Source of the DNA: Pseudomonas sp. R28(2017)
GTDB lineage: Bacteria; Pseudomonadota; Gammaproteobacteria; Pseudomonadales; Pseudomonadaceae
Direction: 5' to 3'
Assembly (NCBI RefSeq): GCF_002112505.1
Contig: NZ_NEHW01000003.1
Span: forward strand, 434,001-498,000
DNA: 64,000 nucleotides
Numbering within the stretch: position 1 is the stretch's first letter; each line of letters opens with the position of its first letter. The notes below the pieces were generated by a model. That model searched no databases, was not told the origin of the DNA, and saw only the letters and a program-made list of their open reading frames with translations. Positions 1 to 10,744 of this stretch are shown piece by piece. The position numbers and the translations under genes were made by a program.

Positions 1-581
1 GCTTCTGGCTCGACCACCTGCCCCAGCGCTACGCCGAGCTGCACGGGGTCAGCCGGGCCATGGCGGAAATGGAGCTGCAGCCGCTGTTCGAACGCAATGC
101 CGGCACGCTCAACTGGTACTGCCTGGACTTCTGGAGCCGCGAGCTGAAGCTGCCGATTCGCGAACTCAAGCGCGAAATCGCCGACCTGATCGCCCTGCGG
201 CCGGATGCCGATACTTTTCTGGCGGCCATCCGCAAGGCGGGCAAACGTGTGGTGATGATCACCAATGCCCACCGCGATTCGCTGTCGCTGAAACTGGAGC
301 GGGTGGAACTGGCACCGTATTTCGAGCGGCTGATCAGCTCGCACGATTACGGCTACCCGAAGGAAAACCCGCAGTTCTGGGAGGCGTTGCAGGCGGATAT
401 CGGCTTCGACCCGGCGCGCAGCCTGTTCATCGATGACACCCTGGCCATCCTGCGCAGTGCGCGGCGCTTTGGCGTGGGGCATCTGCTGGCGGTGCGCCAG
501 CCGGACAGCCGGGCGCAGCCGCGTGATACCGAAGAGTTTGCAGCGGTCGAGGATTACCGGGAATTACTGACAGGCCTGTAA
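1..581 (+). CDS. yrfG: GMP/IMP nucleotidase, HAD family (5' end missing)
   Basis: HAD-superfamily phosphohydrolase resembling E. coli YrfG, which dephosphorylates GMP and IMP in the cytoplasm. The reading frame is open from the first bases of the window, so the gene starts to the left; the ATG at 60 is internal, because the upstream residues (FWLDHLPQRYAELHG) match the family. The nucleophile motif DxDGT is outside the window. Visible family features are NWYCLDFW near the break, the motif II segment MITNAHRDS, the lysine segment GYPKENPQFW and the acidic motif LFIDDTLAIL. A REP pair follows the stop. Confident for family, moderate for exact substrate. Confidence 0.85.
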   Translation, partial: FWLDHLPQRYAELHGVSRAMAEMELQPLFERNAGTLNWYCLDFWSRELKLPIRELKREIADLIALRPDADTFLAAIRKAGKRVVMITNAHRDSLSLKLERVELAPYFERLISSHDYGYPKENPQFWEALQADIGFDPARSLFIDDTLAILRSARRFGVGHLLAVRQPDSRAQPRDTEEFAAVEDYRELLTGL

Positions 582-583
582 GG

Positions 584-676
584 GCCCCTTCGCGGGCAAG
601 CCTGCTCCCACAGGTACTGCACCAACCTTGAATGTGGTGCGGGGCCTGTGGGAGCGGGCTTGCCCGCGAAGAAGCC
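584..676. repeat. REP pair (inverted), intergenic
   Basis: Two inverted copies of the P. putida-type REP core (CGCGGGCAAGCCTGCTCCC and its complement GGGAGCGGGCTTGCCCGCG) separated by about 35 bases. They lie between two convergent genes, the usual place for such elements. Confidence 0.9.
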
Positions 677-683
677 ACTTAAA

Positions 684-1124
684 TCAGTCAGGAATACGCA
701 GCACCTGCCCCGGGTAGATCTTGTCCGGGTGCTTGAGCATCGGCTTGTTGGCCTCGAAGATCTTGTTGTACTGGCCGGCATTGCCATACACGACCACCGA
801 GATGGCTGACAGCGTGTCACCCTTTTTCACGGTGACGAACCTTGCCGCCGCCACGACTGGCCCGGTCACGGTGATCTGGTCATCGACGCTGGCCACCCCC
901 TCGATGTTACCGGCGGCGAGAATGATCTTCTCTTTCTCCTCCTGGCTGGCCACCTCGCCCTTGAGAATGACCTTGTCACCCTCTACAGTGGCCGAGATGT
1001 TCGGGTTGCCCAGGCCGACACTTTCCACGTGTTTCTTCAACTGCTCCTCGGCATTGGCATTGCCGGGAGTCAGCAGGTCGATCAACTTCTCGCCGGCTTC
1101 CTTCACGAAACTGAACAGGCTCAT
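684..1124 (-). CDS. kbp: BON and LysM domain protein, Kbp/YgaU-like
   Basis: A 146-residue protein close in length to E. coli Kbp (YgaU, 149 residues), a small potassium-binding protein with BON and LysM domains. The N-terminal part (MSLFSFVKEAGEKLIDLL) is shared with that family. A BON domain spans about residues 25-90 (ISATVEGDKVILKGEV...GVASVDDQITV), and a LysM domain fills the C-terminus (FVTVKKGDTLSAIS to GQVLRIPD). No signal peptide is seen, as in the E. coli protein. The gene converges with the nucleotidase gene across a REP pair. Family assignment is firm; potassium binding is by analogy. Confidence 0.88.
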   Translation of the reverse strand: MSLFSFVKEAGEKLIDLLTPGNANAEEQLKKHVESVGLGNPNISATVEGDKVILKGEVASQEEKEKIILAAGNIEGVASVDDQITVTGPVVAAARFVTVKKGDTLSAISVVVYGNAGQYNKIFEANKPMLKHPDKIYPGQVLRIPD

Positions 1125-1301
1125 GACGCGCTCCTTGTTGACGTTAACCTCGGAGCCAGGAGTCTAGGCCAGGATTGCCCCTCGCGCCCCACTGCGACCA
1201 ATCGACGCGGTCTATCAAGGCATAGACCCTAGCGATTAGACGCGCGCTGCCCTGCGGCCTAGGCTTGTGCTATCAAACAGCCGCCAACCGTCAGCCTTCC
1301 G

Positions 1302-2132
1302 ATGCCAAGCAAACCTCCGGTGTGCGCAGCCTCCATGCCTCTGGCCCTGCCCGCCGCCAGCAACACCTACGACTACGTCCAACTCAGCGACGGCGAACGC
1401 GCCTGCACGCCGCTGGCCGAAGAAGTCGCCCTGGCCATTGCCTATAACGGCCTCAACCAGGCGGTGATGCTGGTCAGCCCAACCGACCTGGAAGACTTCG
1501 CGGTCGGTTTCAGCGTCGGCAGCGGCATCGTCGAAGGCACGGCGGAAATCTATGACCTGAAGCTGTCCGGCAGCGGCTCGGCGATGTACGCCGACCTGGA
1601 GATCTCCAGCCGTGCGTTCTGGAACCTGAAGAACCAGCGCCGCCAACTGGCCGGCACCAGCGGTTGCGGCCTGTGCGGGGTGGAAGCCCTGGAGCAGGCG
1701 CTGCCGGACCTGAACGCACTGCCTGGCGCACCGCTGCCGCCGGCGCAATGGCTGGCGGGCCTGCGTGAACGCATCGATGCATTCACACCGCTGGGCCAGC
1801 ATTGCGGCGCCGTGCACGCCGCTCTGTTCATGAACGCCCAGGGCGAATTGCTGATGGGCCGCGAAGACATTGGCCGGCACAACGCCCTCGACAAGCTGAT
1901 CGGCGCCTTGCTGCGCCAAGGCGTCAGCACCGAGGGCGGCCTGGCCATCGTCACCAGCCGCTGCAGCCTGGAGCTGATCCAGAAAGTACTGCGCGCCGGC
2001 ATCCAGACCCTGGTCAGCCTCTCGGCGCCCACCGGCCTTGCCCTGCAATGGGCACGCAAGCACAACCTCAACCTCATTCATCTGCCCAAACACAGTGCAC
2101 CGCGGGTCTACAGCCCAGCGGCGGAGTCGTAA
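1302..2132 (+). CDS. fdhD: Formate dehydrogenase accessory sulfurtransferase FdhD
   Basis: FdhD transfers sulfur from a cysteine desulfurase to the molybdenum cofactor of formate dehydrogenases. The 276-residue protein carries the catalytic loop CGLC at residues 122-125 and typical segments PTDLEDFAVGF and GREDIGRHNALDKLIG. The ATG at 1302 gives the family length; a second in-frame ATG at 1335 is possible because no strong ribosome site precedes either. The molybdo-oxidoreductase gene begins only a few bases after the stop, so the two probably form an operon in which FdhD matures the product of the next gene. Confidence 0.95.
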   Translation: MPSKPPVCAASMPLALPAASNTYDYVQLSDGERACTPLAEEVALAIAYNGLNQAVMLVSPTDLEDFAVGFSVGSGIVEGTAEIYDLKLSGSGSAMYADLEISSRAFWNLKNQRRQLAGTSGCGLCGVEALEQALPDLNALPGAPLPPAQWLAGLRERIDAFTPLGQHCGAVHAALFMNAQGELLMGREDIGRHNALDKLIGALLRQGVSTEGGLAIVTSRCSLELIQKVLRAGIQTLVSLSAPTGLALQWARKHNLNLIHLPKHSAPRVYSPAAES

Positions 2133-2137
2133 CAGCC

Positions 2138-4483
<2,346 letters not shown>

Positions 4484-4509
4484 GCGAAAGTACCCGGCTA
4501 AAAGCAAAA

Positions 4510-4540
4510 AAGCCCTGAACCGCGAGGTCCAGGGCTTTGT
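4510..4540 (+). terminator. Intrinsic terminator after the fdhD operon
   Basis: Stem AAGCCCTG/CAGGGCTT (4510-4517 with 4530-4537) followed by a short T-rich stretch, about 25 bases after the oxidoreductase stop. Confidence 0.7.
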
Positions 4541-4696
4541 CACAATAAGCTCAGACAAGCGAAAATCGATAAAGTTTCATAGCAAATACAGTAACTTAGA
4601 GAATTGTGTACAACTCGTGTTACTCGTCGGATTTTCGTTGCCAGCGGGCTTGCGTAGCCTCAAATTCGCCCTCGTCATCCCTATGAGGCTTTCTCG

Positions 4697-5173
4697 ATGA
4701 AGAAGTACTCCTCGATTCTGTTGTTGTCTTTCAGCTTGCTCAGCGGCGTTGCCATGGCAGGCGGCAATACCGAGGCTGGCATTGGCGGCGCATTGGGTGG
4801 GGTACTCGGCTCCGTAGTGGGCAACTCCATCGGTGGTAGCACTGGCGGTGCCATTGGTGCCGGCCTGGGCGGTGCGGCCGGCGGTGCCCTGGGTGCCGAC
4901 AAGCGCCAGCGTGGCGAGGCCGCCATCGGTGGCGCACTGGGCGCCGCAGGCGGTAACGTGGTCGGTCGCTCGGTGGGCGGCACCACCGGCAGCTACATTG
5001 GTGCGGCCGCAGGCGGCGGTGCCGGTGGTGCGCTGGGTAACTACATGGGCAACAAGGCCGATGAAGACGAGCGCCATGACGAGCGCCGCTACCGTCGCGA
5101 TTACGACGACCGTCGCCACTACGACCGTGGCCGCCACTATGGTCACCGCAAGCACCGTCACTGGCGTGACTGA
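4697..5173 (+). CDS. Glycine-zipper exported protein with charged tail
   Basis: A 158-residue protein with a clear signal peptide (MKKYSSILLLSFSLLSGVAMA). About 100 residues of glycine/alanine-rich zipper repeats follow (GGALGGVLGSVVG, GGAIGAGLGGAAGGALG, GGALGAAGGNVVG, GAAAGGGAGGALG). The final 40 residues are extremely rich in Arg, His, Asp and Tyr (RYRRDYDDRRHYDRGRHYG). Glycine zippers pack helices in membranes, so an outer-membrane or periplasmic structural role is plausible, but the function is unknown. It is a single gene with its own terminator; the 213 bases upstream hold the preceding terminator and AT-rich DNA that should contain the promoter. Confidence 0.8.
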   Translation: MKKYSSILLLSFSLLSGVAMAGGNTEAGIGGALGGVLGSVVGNSIGGSTGGAIGAGLGGAAGGALGADKRQRGEAAIGGALGAAGGNVVGRSVGGTTGSYIGAAAGGGAGGALGNYMGNKADEDERHDERRYRRDYDDRRHYDRGRHYGHRKHRHWRD

Positions 5174-5202
5174 TACCTGGGGCTCAGCCTGCGGGTAACA
5201 AG

Positions 5203-5230
5203 AGCCCTGCCCTCACCGGCAGGGCTTTTT
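5203..5230. terminator. Intrinsic terminator between convergent genes
   Basis: Perfect 9-base stem AGCCCTGCC/GGCAGGGCT (5203-5211 with 5218-5226), loop CTCACC, then TTTTT to 5230. It ends immediately at the stop codon of the convergent thioesterase gene. Confidence 0.85.
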
Positions 5231-5670
5231 CATGCCTGCAACTCGAGTTGCAGGCCGGCCAGGATCATCTGCAACGCTTCGGGCAGTGGCACTGGCCTGC
5301 CGCTGGCGCGCTCGATGAACACCTGCACCACCGTCCCCGCCGCGCACGCATCGGCCTCCCCCGGACGGTAGAGCGCCAGGCGGTACTCCACCGTACTGCC
5401 TGCCAGCCGCGTCACCCCAAGACCCACCTCCAGCACATCCGGGAAGCCCGGCAAGGCGTAGAAGTCTGCCGTCGAACTCACCACGAAGGCCACCAACTCG
5501 CCATCGCGCAGGTCCACATCTGCCTGTTCGACAAGGAAGGCCTGGATGGCGGTTTCGAAGAAGCCATGCACGGTGGCGCCAGCGATGTGGCCGTTGACGT
5601 CGTTGTCCTGAGGGCGGGTGAGGATGGGGTGAAAGTGGGAGAAGGCGGTGCGATTGGGAGATTCGATCAT
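5230..5670 (-). CDS. Acyl-CoA thioesterase, 4HBT hot-dog family
   Basis: A 146-residue hot-dog fold protein of the 4-hydroxybenzoyl-CoA thioesterase type. The family signature near the N-terminus reads RPQDNDVNGHIAGATVHGFFETA; the Asp-Asn-Asp region and the following helix are characteristic. Such enzymes hydrolyse acyl-CoA thioesters in the cytoplasm. The reading frame starts at MIESPNR. It is a single gene, transcribed away from the toxin-antitoxin operon, and its stop touches the preceding gene's terminator. Substrate cannot be told from sequence. Confidence 0.82.
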   Translation of the reverse strand: MIESPNRTAFSHFHPILTRPQDNDVNGHIAGATVHGFFETAIQAFLVEQADVDLRDGELVAFVVSSTADFYALPGFPDVLEVGLGVTRLAGSTVEYRLALYRPGEADACAAGTVVQVFIERASGRPVPLPEALQMILAGLQLELQA

Positions 5671-5727
5671 GAGTTATCCACAATTGGTTACATCAGAGAG
5701 AAGCTTCCCACAACAAGTCAGGAAGGC

Positions 5728-5754
5728 CTATAGTCGCAATCAACTATAGATTGC
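5728..5754. promoter_or_regulatory. Candidate operator/promoter of the toxin-antitoxin operon
   Basis: The perfect inverted repeat GCAATC-N7-GATTGC (5736-5741 with 5749-5754) is interleaved with a direct repeat CTATAG (5728-5733 and 5744-5749). It lies 20-46 bases before the antitoxin start, where self-repressing antitoxins usually bind. Assignment is inferred from position and symmetry. Confidence 0.45.
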
Positions 5755-5773
5755 ATAGCATGGTGCATTCCCA

Positions 5774-6238
5774 ATGAAACCGAGAACCACACCCGTGCCT
5801 ACTCATCAGCTGGACCATGCAACCCTTGGCCGAATGGCAGAATCAGGCCGAATCAACGCAACGCACATTGTAGGCCAGCCCGGAGGCTGGGCAGTTCAGG
5901 TTGACGTCAACCATCAGGAACATGTGCTCATCGCACAACGCAGTGGCAATGTCAGGCTGTTCAAGAAATTCGAGACCTTGGTGACCTACTTGCTCGACCT
6001 CGGTATTGATCATTTCCAGGTCGATGCGTCCACCTTCGACCCGAGCCAGCTGAACACCTATCAACGCCCTGACCGTGCGCTGGCACTCAAGCGAGCTCAT
6101 GAGGCAGCAGCCTACGAAAGCTGGTTTGCCGAACAGGTCGAGGCAAGCCTCGAAGATGTGTCCCCCGTGATCGAGGACGATGACGCGGAGCGGCAGTTCG
6201 CCGCCTACCGCGCCAACCTCAAGGCCAAGATCCGCTGA
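5774..6238 (+). CDS. Putative antitoxin, partner of RelE/ParE-like toxin
   Basis: A 154-residue protein encoded directly before, and overlapping by one base (TGATG), a RelE/ParE-type toxin gene. I do not recognise a named family for the N-terminal 100 residues (GGWAVQVDVNHQEHVLIAQ, VRLFKKFETLVTYLLDLGI). The C-terminal 45 residues (ESWFAEQVEASLEDV...AAYRANLKAKIR) look like the toxin-wrapping tail of ParD/RelB antitoxins. It is much longer than a usual antitoxin of 70-90 residues. A dyad just upstream suggests autoregulation. Antitoxin function is inferred from operon position and the tail. Confidence 0.65.
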   Translation: MKPRTTPVPTHQLDHATLGRMAESGRINATHIVGQPGGWAVQVDVNHQEHVLIAQRSGNVRLFKKFETLVTYLLDLGIDHFQVDASTFDPSQLNTYQRPDRALALKRAHEAAAYESWFAEQVEASLEDVSPVIEDDDAERQFAAYRANLKAKIR

Positions 6239-6510
6239 TGCGCCTTGTTTGGCGAAAAATGGCTCTGAAAGACCGATTTCGCATCATGGAGCGCATTTCC
6301 CAAGACAATCCTGCCGCAGCCATTCTGCTGGACGAGACCTTCAGAGACAAAGCCAGGCGCGCCACTCAGACACCGGCGCTCTATAAAGCCGGCAGGTATC
6401 CAGGAACGAGAGAAATCGTCGTAAGGCCAAATTACGTGTTGGTCTACCGGGTCATGGACGATTGCATTGAAATCATCAGAATCCTCCATGCGCGACAGCA
6501 GTGGCCCTGA
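6238..6510 (+). CDS. RelE/ParE family toxin
   Basis: A basic 90-residue protein of the RelE/ParE fold. Features are the N-terminal WRKMALKDRFRIMERISQDNP helix pair, a central YKAGRYPGTREIVVRPNYVLVYRV strand region and the C-terminal IEIIRILHARQQWP that ends most ParE proteins. ParE-type toxins poison gyrase and RelE-type toxins cut mRNA at the ribosome; the sequence does not decide between them, though the HARQQWP ending is more ParE-like. Translation is coupled to the upstream antitoxin. Confidence 0.85.
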   Translation: MRLVWRKMALKDRFRIMERISQDNPAAAILLDETFRDKARRATQTPALYKAGRYPGTREIVVRPNYVLVYRVMDDCIEIIRILHARQQWP

Positions 6511-6524
6511 TCCAGACACAAAAA

Positions 6525-6544
6525 AGCCGCCCCAAGGGGCGGCT
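6525..6544. terminator. Terminator between toxin gene and pckA
   Basis: Stem AGCCGCCCC/GGGGCGGCT with an A-run on the left (6519-6525), so it reads as a T-run terminator on the minus strand for pckA. It may also stop plus-strand transcription. Confidence 0.8.
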
Positions 6545-6566
6545 CTCTTGTTACGGCTGGGTCCGC

Positions 6567-8114
6567 TTACAGCTGCGGGCCAGCGGCCTTGATGGCGTCG
6601 GAAACTTCAAACTTCTTGAAGTTTTCGATGAACAGCTTGGCCAGGCCTTGGGCGGCCTCGTCGTAGGCAGCCTTGTCAGCCCAGGTAGCGCGTGGGTTGA
6701 GCAGCTCGGTGTCAACGCCCGGAACGGCCTTCGGCACGTCCAGGTTGATGATGTCCAGGTGCTCGGTTTCGGCGCCGACCAGAGCACCGCTCTGGATGGC
6801 GGCGATCACGCCACGGGTGGTCGGGATGCTGAAGCGCTTGCCAACGCCGTAGCCACCGCCGGTCCAGCCGGTGTTGACCAGGTAGACCTTGGAACCGAAC
6901 GCGTTGATACGCTTGATCAGCAGCTCGGCGTACTCGCCAGCCGGGCGCGGGAAGAACGGTGCGCCGAAGCAGGTGGAGAAGGTCGACTTGATGCCGCCGC
7001 CCGAACCCATTTCGGTGGAACCGACCAGCGCGGTGTAGCCGGACAGGAAGTGGTAGGCCGCCTGCTCGTTGTTCAGGATCGAAACCGGAGGCAGAACACC
7101 GGTCAGGTCGCAGGTCAGGAAGATGACGGCGTTCGGCTCACCACCCAGGTTGGCTTCGGCGCGCTTGGCGACGTGCTCCAGCGGGTAGGCGGCACGGCTG
7201 TTCTGGGTCAGGCTGACATCGGCGTAGTCGGCGTGCTTGTTGGCGTCGAGAACGACGTTTTCCAGCACGGCGCCATGCTTGATGGCTTTCCAGATGACCG
7301 GCTCGTTTTTCTCGGACAGGTCGATGCACTTGGCGTAGCAGCCGCCTTCCATGTTGAAGACAACACCTTCGCCCCAACCGTGCTCGTCATCACCGATCAG
7401 GTAACGGCTTTCGTCGGCCGACAGGGTGGTCTTGCCGGTGCCCGACAGGCCGAAGAACAGGGTCACATCGCCTTCTTCGCCGATGTTGGCAGCGCAGTGC
7501 ATCGGCAGCACGTCGGCGGCCGGCAGCAGGAAGTTCTGCACCGAGAACATGGCTTTCTTCATTTCACCGGCGTAACGCATGCCAGCGATCAGCACCTTCT
7601 TCTGGGCGAAGTTGATGATCACGCAGCCGTCGGAGTTGGTGCCGTCGCGCTCAGGCTCGCAGACGAAGTTGGCGACGTTGAGGATCTGCCACTGGTCGCG
7701 ACCGGCCGGGTTGAACTGGCCTGGCTCCGGGTTGATGAACAGGCAACGACCGAACAGGTTCTGCCAGGCAGTCTGGGTGGTCATCTTCACCGGCAGGTAG
7801 TGCTCGGCAGCAGCCCCTACGTGAACGTAGGAAACGAAGTGATCCTGGGCGTTGTTGAACGCCTCGACGCGAGCCCACAGGGCATCGAACTTGTCGGCCG
7901 GGAACTTGCGGTTGATCGGGCCCCAGGCGATGGCGGCCTGGGTGGAAGGTTCTTCGACGATGAAACGGTCAGCCGGCGAGCGGCCAGTACGGTGGCCAGT
8001 TTCGACTACCAGTGCGCCAGTATCGGCCAGCACGCCTTCACCGCGTTGCAGCGCTTCTTCAACCAGCTTATCGACGCTCAGGTCGGTGTACACGGTGTTG
8101 TTGGCTTGCGTCAT
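6567..8114 (-). CDS. pckA: Phosphoenolpyruvate carboxykinase (ATP)
   Basis: Converts oxaloacetate and ATP to phosphoenolpyruvate, the first step of gluconeogenesis from TCA intermediates. The 515-residue protein shows the ATP-type kinase-1a motif [11 protein letters not shown], the metal-binding segment [31 protein letters not shown], and [10 protein letters not shown] near the C-terminus. I chose the ATG at 8114 (MTQANNTVY), which follows a GGGG-rich ribosome site; the frame runs 12 codons further upstream without family similarity. It is a single gene downstream of hslO in the same orientation, separated by a gap with a large stem-loop. Confidence 0.97.
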   Translation of the reverse strand: MTQANNTVYTDLSVDKLVEEALQRGEGVLADTGALVVETGHRTGRSPADRFIVEEPSTQAAIAWGPINRKFPADKFDALWARVEAFNNAQDHFVSYVHVGAAAEHYLPVKMTTQTAWQNLFGRCLFINPEPGQFNPAGRDQWQILNVANFVCEPERDGTNSDGCVIINFAQKKVLIAGMRYAGEMKKAMFSVQNFLLPAADVLPMHCAANIGEEGDVTLFFGLSGTGKTTLSADESRYLIGDDEHGWGEGVVFNMEGGCYAKCIDLSEKNEPVIWKAIKHGAVLENVVLDANKHADYADVSLTQNSRAAYPLEHVAKRAEANLGGEPNAVIFLTCDLTGVLPPVSILNNEQAAYHFLSGYTALVGSTEMGSGGGIKSTFSTCFGAPFFPRPAGEYAELLIKRINAFGSKVYLVNTGWTGGGYGVGKRFSIPTTRGVIAAIQSGALVGAETEHLDIINLDVPKAVPGVDTELLNPRATWADKAAYDEAAQGLAKLFIENFKKFEVSDAIKAAGPQL

Positions 8115-8233
8115 GAGATACCCCATCCGGCCCGAGGCCGAGTGCTCCAAACGTTTTGTAGTTGTCTCGAAAAAACTACTACAGCGAAAAAAGTGGCCGG
8201 ATTATGCCAGAAACGCCCAAAAAAAGTAGGCCC

Positions 8234-8272
8234 CTCCTGTCGTAACCGCGCTTTTGCGCAATTCGACAGGAG
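8234..8272. other. Long stem-loop between hslO and pckA
   Basis: CTCCTGTCG (8234-8242) pairs perfectly with CGACAGGAG (8264-8272), enclosing a smaller GCG/CGC hairpin. On the minus strand it lies just after hslO and 120 bases before the pckA start. It lacks a clean T-run, so it could be a weak terminator or a leader structure. Confidence 0.5.
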
Positions 8273-8293
8273 ATTCCCCTGAAATTAAACGTT

Positions 8294-9193
8294 TCAGTGG
8301 CGAGTTTCTGACGCCGCTTCCGTGCCGCCACCGGCAAACAGTTGCGCCACATCGCTGGCATCGAAGAAATAGCGCTGGTTACAGAACTGGCAATCGATCT
8401 CCACTGTACCACCGCACTCCTCGACCAGCGCCTTGGCATCGTGCTCGCCCAAACTGACCAGCGCATTGCCGGAACGTTCGCGCGAGCAGCTGCACTTGAA
8501 GCGCAGCGGCTGGATGTCGAACAGGCGTACCGCGTCTTCGTGATAGAGGCGGTGCAGCAGGGTTTCGTTGTCTTCCGACCACTCTTCGGGCTTGAGCGTC
8601 TTGGCCAGGGCAATCACGTGCTGCCAGCTGTCCTCGCGCTCTTCGTCGTCCGGCTGGCGATCGCGAGGCAGCTGCTGCAGCAGCAGGCCGCGGGCCTTGC
8701 CGCCTTCGGCGTTGAGCCAGAAGCGGGTGTTGAGCTGCTGCGACTGCACGAAGTAGTTGGTGAAGCACTCCGACAGGTTGGCACCGTCCAGGTCGACGGT
8801 GCCCTGGTAGCGCTGGCCCTTGACCGGATCGATGGTCAGGGTCAGGTGGCCGCCGGGCATCAGTTGCTCCAGGGTGGCATCGGCCGGGATCTGCTCCGCT
8901 TCGTAGCGGGCCATGCCACGGATGTCACGCTCACCCGAGCATTCGACCATCAGCAGCGGGATCGGCCCTTCGGAGCGCGCCTGCAGGATCAGCAGGCCGT
9001 CGAACTTCAGCGCGCCGACCAGCAAGGCGGTGGCAGCCATCAGCTCGCCTAGCAGCGCCTGCACCGGCTGCGGGTACTCGTGACGCGCCAGCACCGCGGC
9101 GTAGCTGTCATCGAGAGACACCCACTCGCCGCGCACGTCGCGCTCGTCGAAGATGAAACGTTGGGTGAAATCGGTATCAGGCAAATCGCTCAT
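8294..9193 (-). CDS. hslO: Redox-regulated chaperone Hsp33
   Basis: Hsp33 is a cytoplasmic holdase that is inactive when its zinc-bound cysteines are reduced and is activated by oxidative unfolding. The 299-residue protein has the C-terminal zinc-switch cysteines as CSCSRE and [10 protein letters not shown] (CxC then CxxC), and the N-terminal core segments [21 protein letters not shown] and GHLTLTIDP. Length and motif order match the family. It is transcribed in the direction of pckA and divergently from the PAP2 gene. Confidence 0.97.
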   Translation of the reverse strand: MSDLPDTDFTQRFIFDERDVRGEWVSLDDSYAAVLARHEYPQPVQALLGELMAATALLVGALKFDGLLILQARSEGPIPLLMVECSGERDIRGMARYEAEQIPADATLEQLMPGGHLTLTIDPVKGQRYQGTVDLDGANLSECFTNYFVQSQQLNTRFWLNAEGGKARGLLLQQLPRDRQPDDEEREDSWQHVIALAKTLKPEEWSEDNETLLHRLYHEDAVRLFDIQPLRFKCSCSRERSGNALVSLGEHDAKALVEECGGTVEIDCQFCNQRYFFDASDVAQLFAGGGTEAASETRH

Positions 9194-9312
9194 AGGTTTT
9201 GGCTATCTGAAAATGATGACAAAATGGTTACACGGGATGTCGAACTACTGCGAGATCCCGTGGGAGAGCGCCCACAAGGCACTCTTGTTCCTGTTTGCAA
9301 TAGAGGTATTTT

Positions 9313-10107
9313 ATGGACAATCGACCACTGTTCCAAGCAAGGTGGTCCTGGGGGCCATTGGCAGCCTGTACGCTGCTTCCCATCGCTCTACTGTGTTTCT
9401 GGTTATGGCCTATTGGCCAGATCCTGTGCCTGACTTTCGACGAGTGGCTATTCCATAGCCTCAATACGCCATTGGCCGACAACACCACCTGGCGCTACAT
9501 CTGGACCGTCGGCAGCCTGCGCCCTTTCGACATCGTCGTCGGCCTGACCCTTCTGGCCGTGCTGATCCGTGGCGATTGGGTGTTCAAGGCCAGCCAGGTT
9601 CGCGAAGCCTTCTTTGGCTTCCTGGTCACGCTGCTCCTATTAGTGGTGATTCGCGCGCTGTTTTCCAAGTGGGTGGATGCAATGGGCTGGCAACATGACA
9701 GTCCTTCGATGGTGTTCGACCACGTGGTGCACCTGAGCAGCTACTACCCGAACCTGGAAAAAGCGTGGGAGCTGAAAGACCGCTCCAGCAACAGTTTCCC
9801 TGGTGATCACGCCTCGGTGCTGCTGATCTGGGCCTTGTTCATGAGCCTGTTCAGCCGCCGCCTGGTGCAACACCTGGTGATCTGGGGCCTGGCCTTCCTG
9901 TTCATGCTGCCGCGGCTGGTGGCCGGGGCGCACTGGGGACAGGACGATTACATCGGCGGCCTGCTGATGGCGGTGCTGGCGTTGGGCTGGAGCTGCCACA
10001 CGCCGCTGGCGGCCAAGGGGAGTGCCTTGCTGCTGCGCTGGACGGCGCCATTGTTCGCCATTGCGAAGAAGGTGCCATTGGTCGGACGGTTGGCGGTAAT
10101 CCGCTAG
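9313..10107 (+). CDS. PAP2-family membrane phosphatase, LpxT-like
   Basis: A 264-residue polytopic membrane protein with the PAP2 catalytic motifs SNSFPGDHAS and RLVAGAHWGQDDYIGG. The layout, with a periplasmic catalytic loop between hydrophobic segments and the SFPGDH then GAHW motifs, resembles E. coli LpxT, which moves phosphate from undecaprenyl diphosphate to lipid A. A general lipid-phosphate phosphatase is the alternative. The ATG at 9313 follows a good ribosome site (GAGG). Monocistronic; REP elements follow. Confidence 0.82.
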   Translation: MDNRPLFQARWSWGPLAACTLLPIALLCFWLWPIGQILCLTFDEWLFHSLNTPLADNTTWRYIWTVGSLRPFDIVVGLTLLAVLIRGDWVFKASQVREAFFGFLVTLLLLVVIRALFSKWVDAMGWQHDSPSMVFDHVVHLSSYYPNLEKAWELKDRSSNSFPGDHASVLLIWALFMSLFSRRLVQHLVIWGLAFLFMLPRLVAGAHWGQDDYIGGLLMAVLALGWSCHTPLAAKGSALLLRWTAPLFAIAKKVPLVGRLAVIR

Positions 10108-10111
10108 AGCC

Positions 10112-10233
10112 CAGGGGCTGCTTTGCAGCCCATGGCAGGCAAGCCAGCTCCCACAGGTATTGCGCAAGTTCCGAGATTTTTGCCGTTCCTGTGGGAGCTG
10201 GCTTGCCTGCGATGGGCCGCGCAGCGGCCCCGG
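10112..10233. repeat. REP pair, GGCAAGCCAGCTCCC variant, with flanking hairpins
   Basis: Inverted REP copies with core GGCAAGCCAGCTCCCACAGG, a different variant from the GCCCGCTCCC type seen elsewhere in the window. Small GC hairpins sit at both outer ends (GGGCTGC...GCAGCCC and GGGCCGC...GCGGCCC) and may help terminate the two convergent genes. Confidence 0.88.
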
Positions 10234-10635
10234 CTATTCAAAGCTCCCATGCAGCTGGTGAATCTGCCGCCGCTGCTTCTTGTTCGGCCGGCCATCGGTG
10301 GTCACCCCCATCGCCCCCGCCTTGCGCATCTCGGCTGCCTGCTCGCGGCGGCGCACGCTGTCTTCGGTCTCTGCATACAGCGCCTGCGCCTCAGGCGCCC
10401 CGCGCCGCACCACCGACAGCGCCTTGACCACGACCGTGCGCTCATCGAACCCGGTGCGCAACACGAACTCATCACCCACCCGCGGCTCCTTGCCCGGCTT
10501 GCAGCGCTCGCCCCGGCAATGCACCTTGCCGCTTTCGATCGCGGCCTTGGCCAGCGCACGGGTCTTGTAGAACCGCGCCGCCCACAGCCATTTGTCCAGG
10601 CGGACCTTGTCGTCGTCCTCGGCTTTTTGTGCCAT
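10234..10635 (-). CDS. hslR: Heat-shock protein 15, S4-domain RNA-binding protein
   Basis: Hsp15 binds stalled 50S subunits that carry a nascent-chain tRNA and helps recycle them. The 133-residue protein has an S4 domain at its N-terminus (KVRLDKWLWAARFYKTRALAKAAIESGKV) and a basic tail (RPNKKQRRQIHQLHG). I chose the ATG at 10635 (MAQKAEDDD) because GAGG precedes it by about 8 bases; the frame extends nine codons upstream to 10662. Convergent with the PAP2 gene and divergent from rimB. Confidence 0.93.
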   Translation of the reverse strand: MAQKAEDDDKVRLDKWLWAARFYKTRALAKAAIESGKVHCRGERCKPGKEPRVGDEFVLRTGFDERTVVVKALSVVRRGAPEAQALYAETEDSVRRREQAAEMRKAGAMGVTTDGRPNKKQRRQIHQLHGSFE

Positions 10636-10744
10636 CTCGTTACCTCGAATTCTGTCTTTCATCGAACTGTACTACCGTAACTGACGGATGCAAAAAGTCC
10701 CCGCCGTGCTTACAGTTCACCACCTTATCCGCAGGGTGTGCTTC

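Noticed and set aside
6501..8282. 593-codon plus-strand frame over pckA
   Set aside because: Antisense shadow of pckA, which has intact kinase motifs and full family length.
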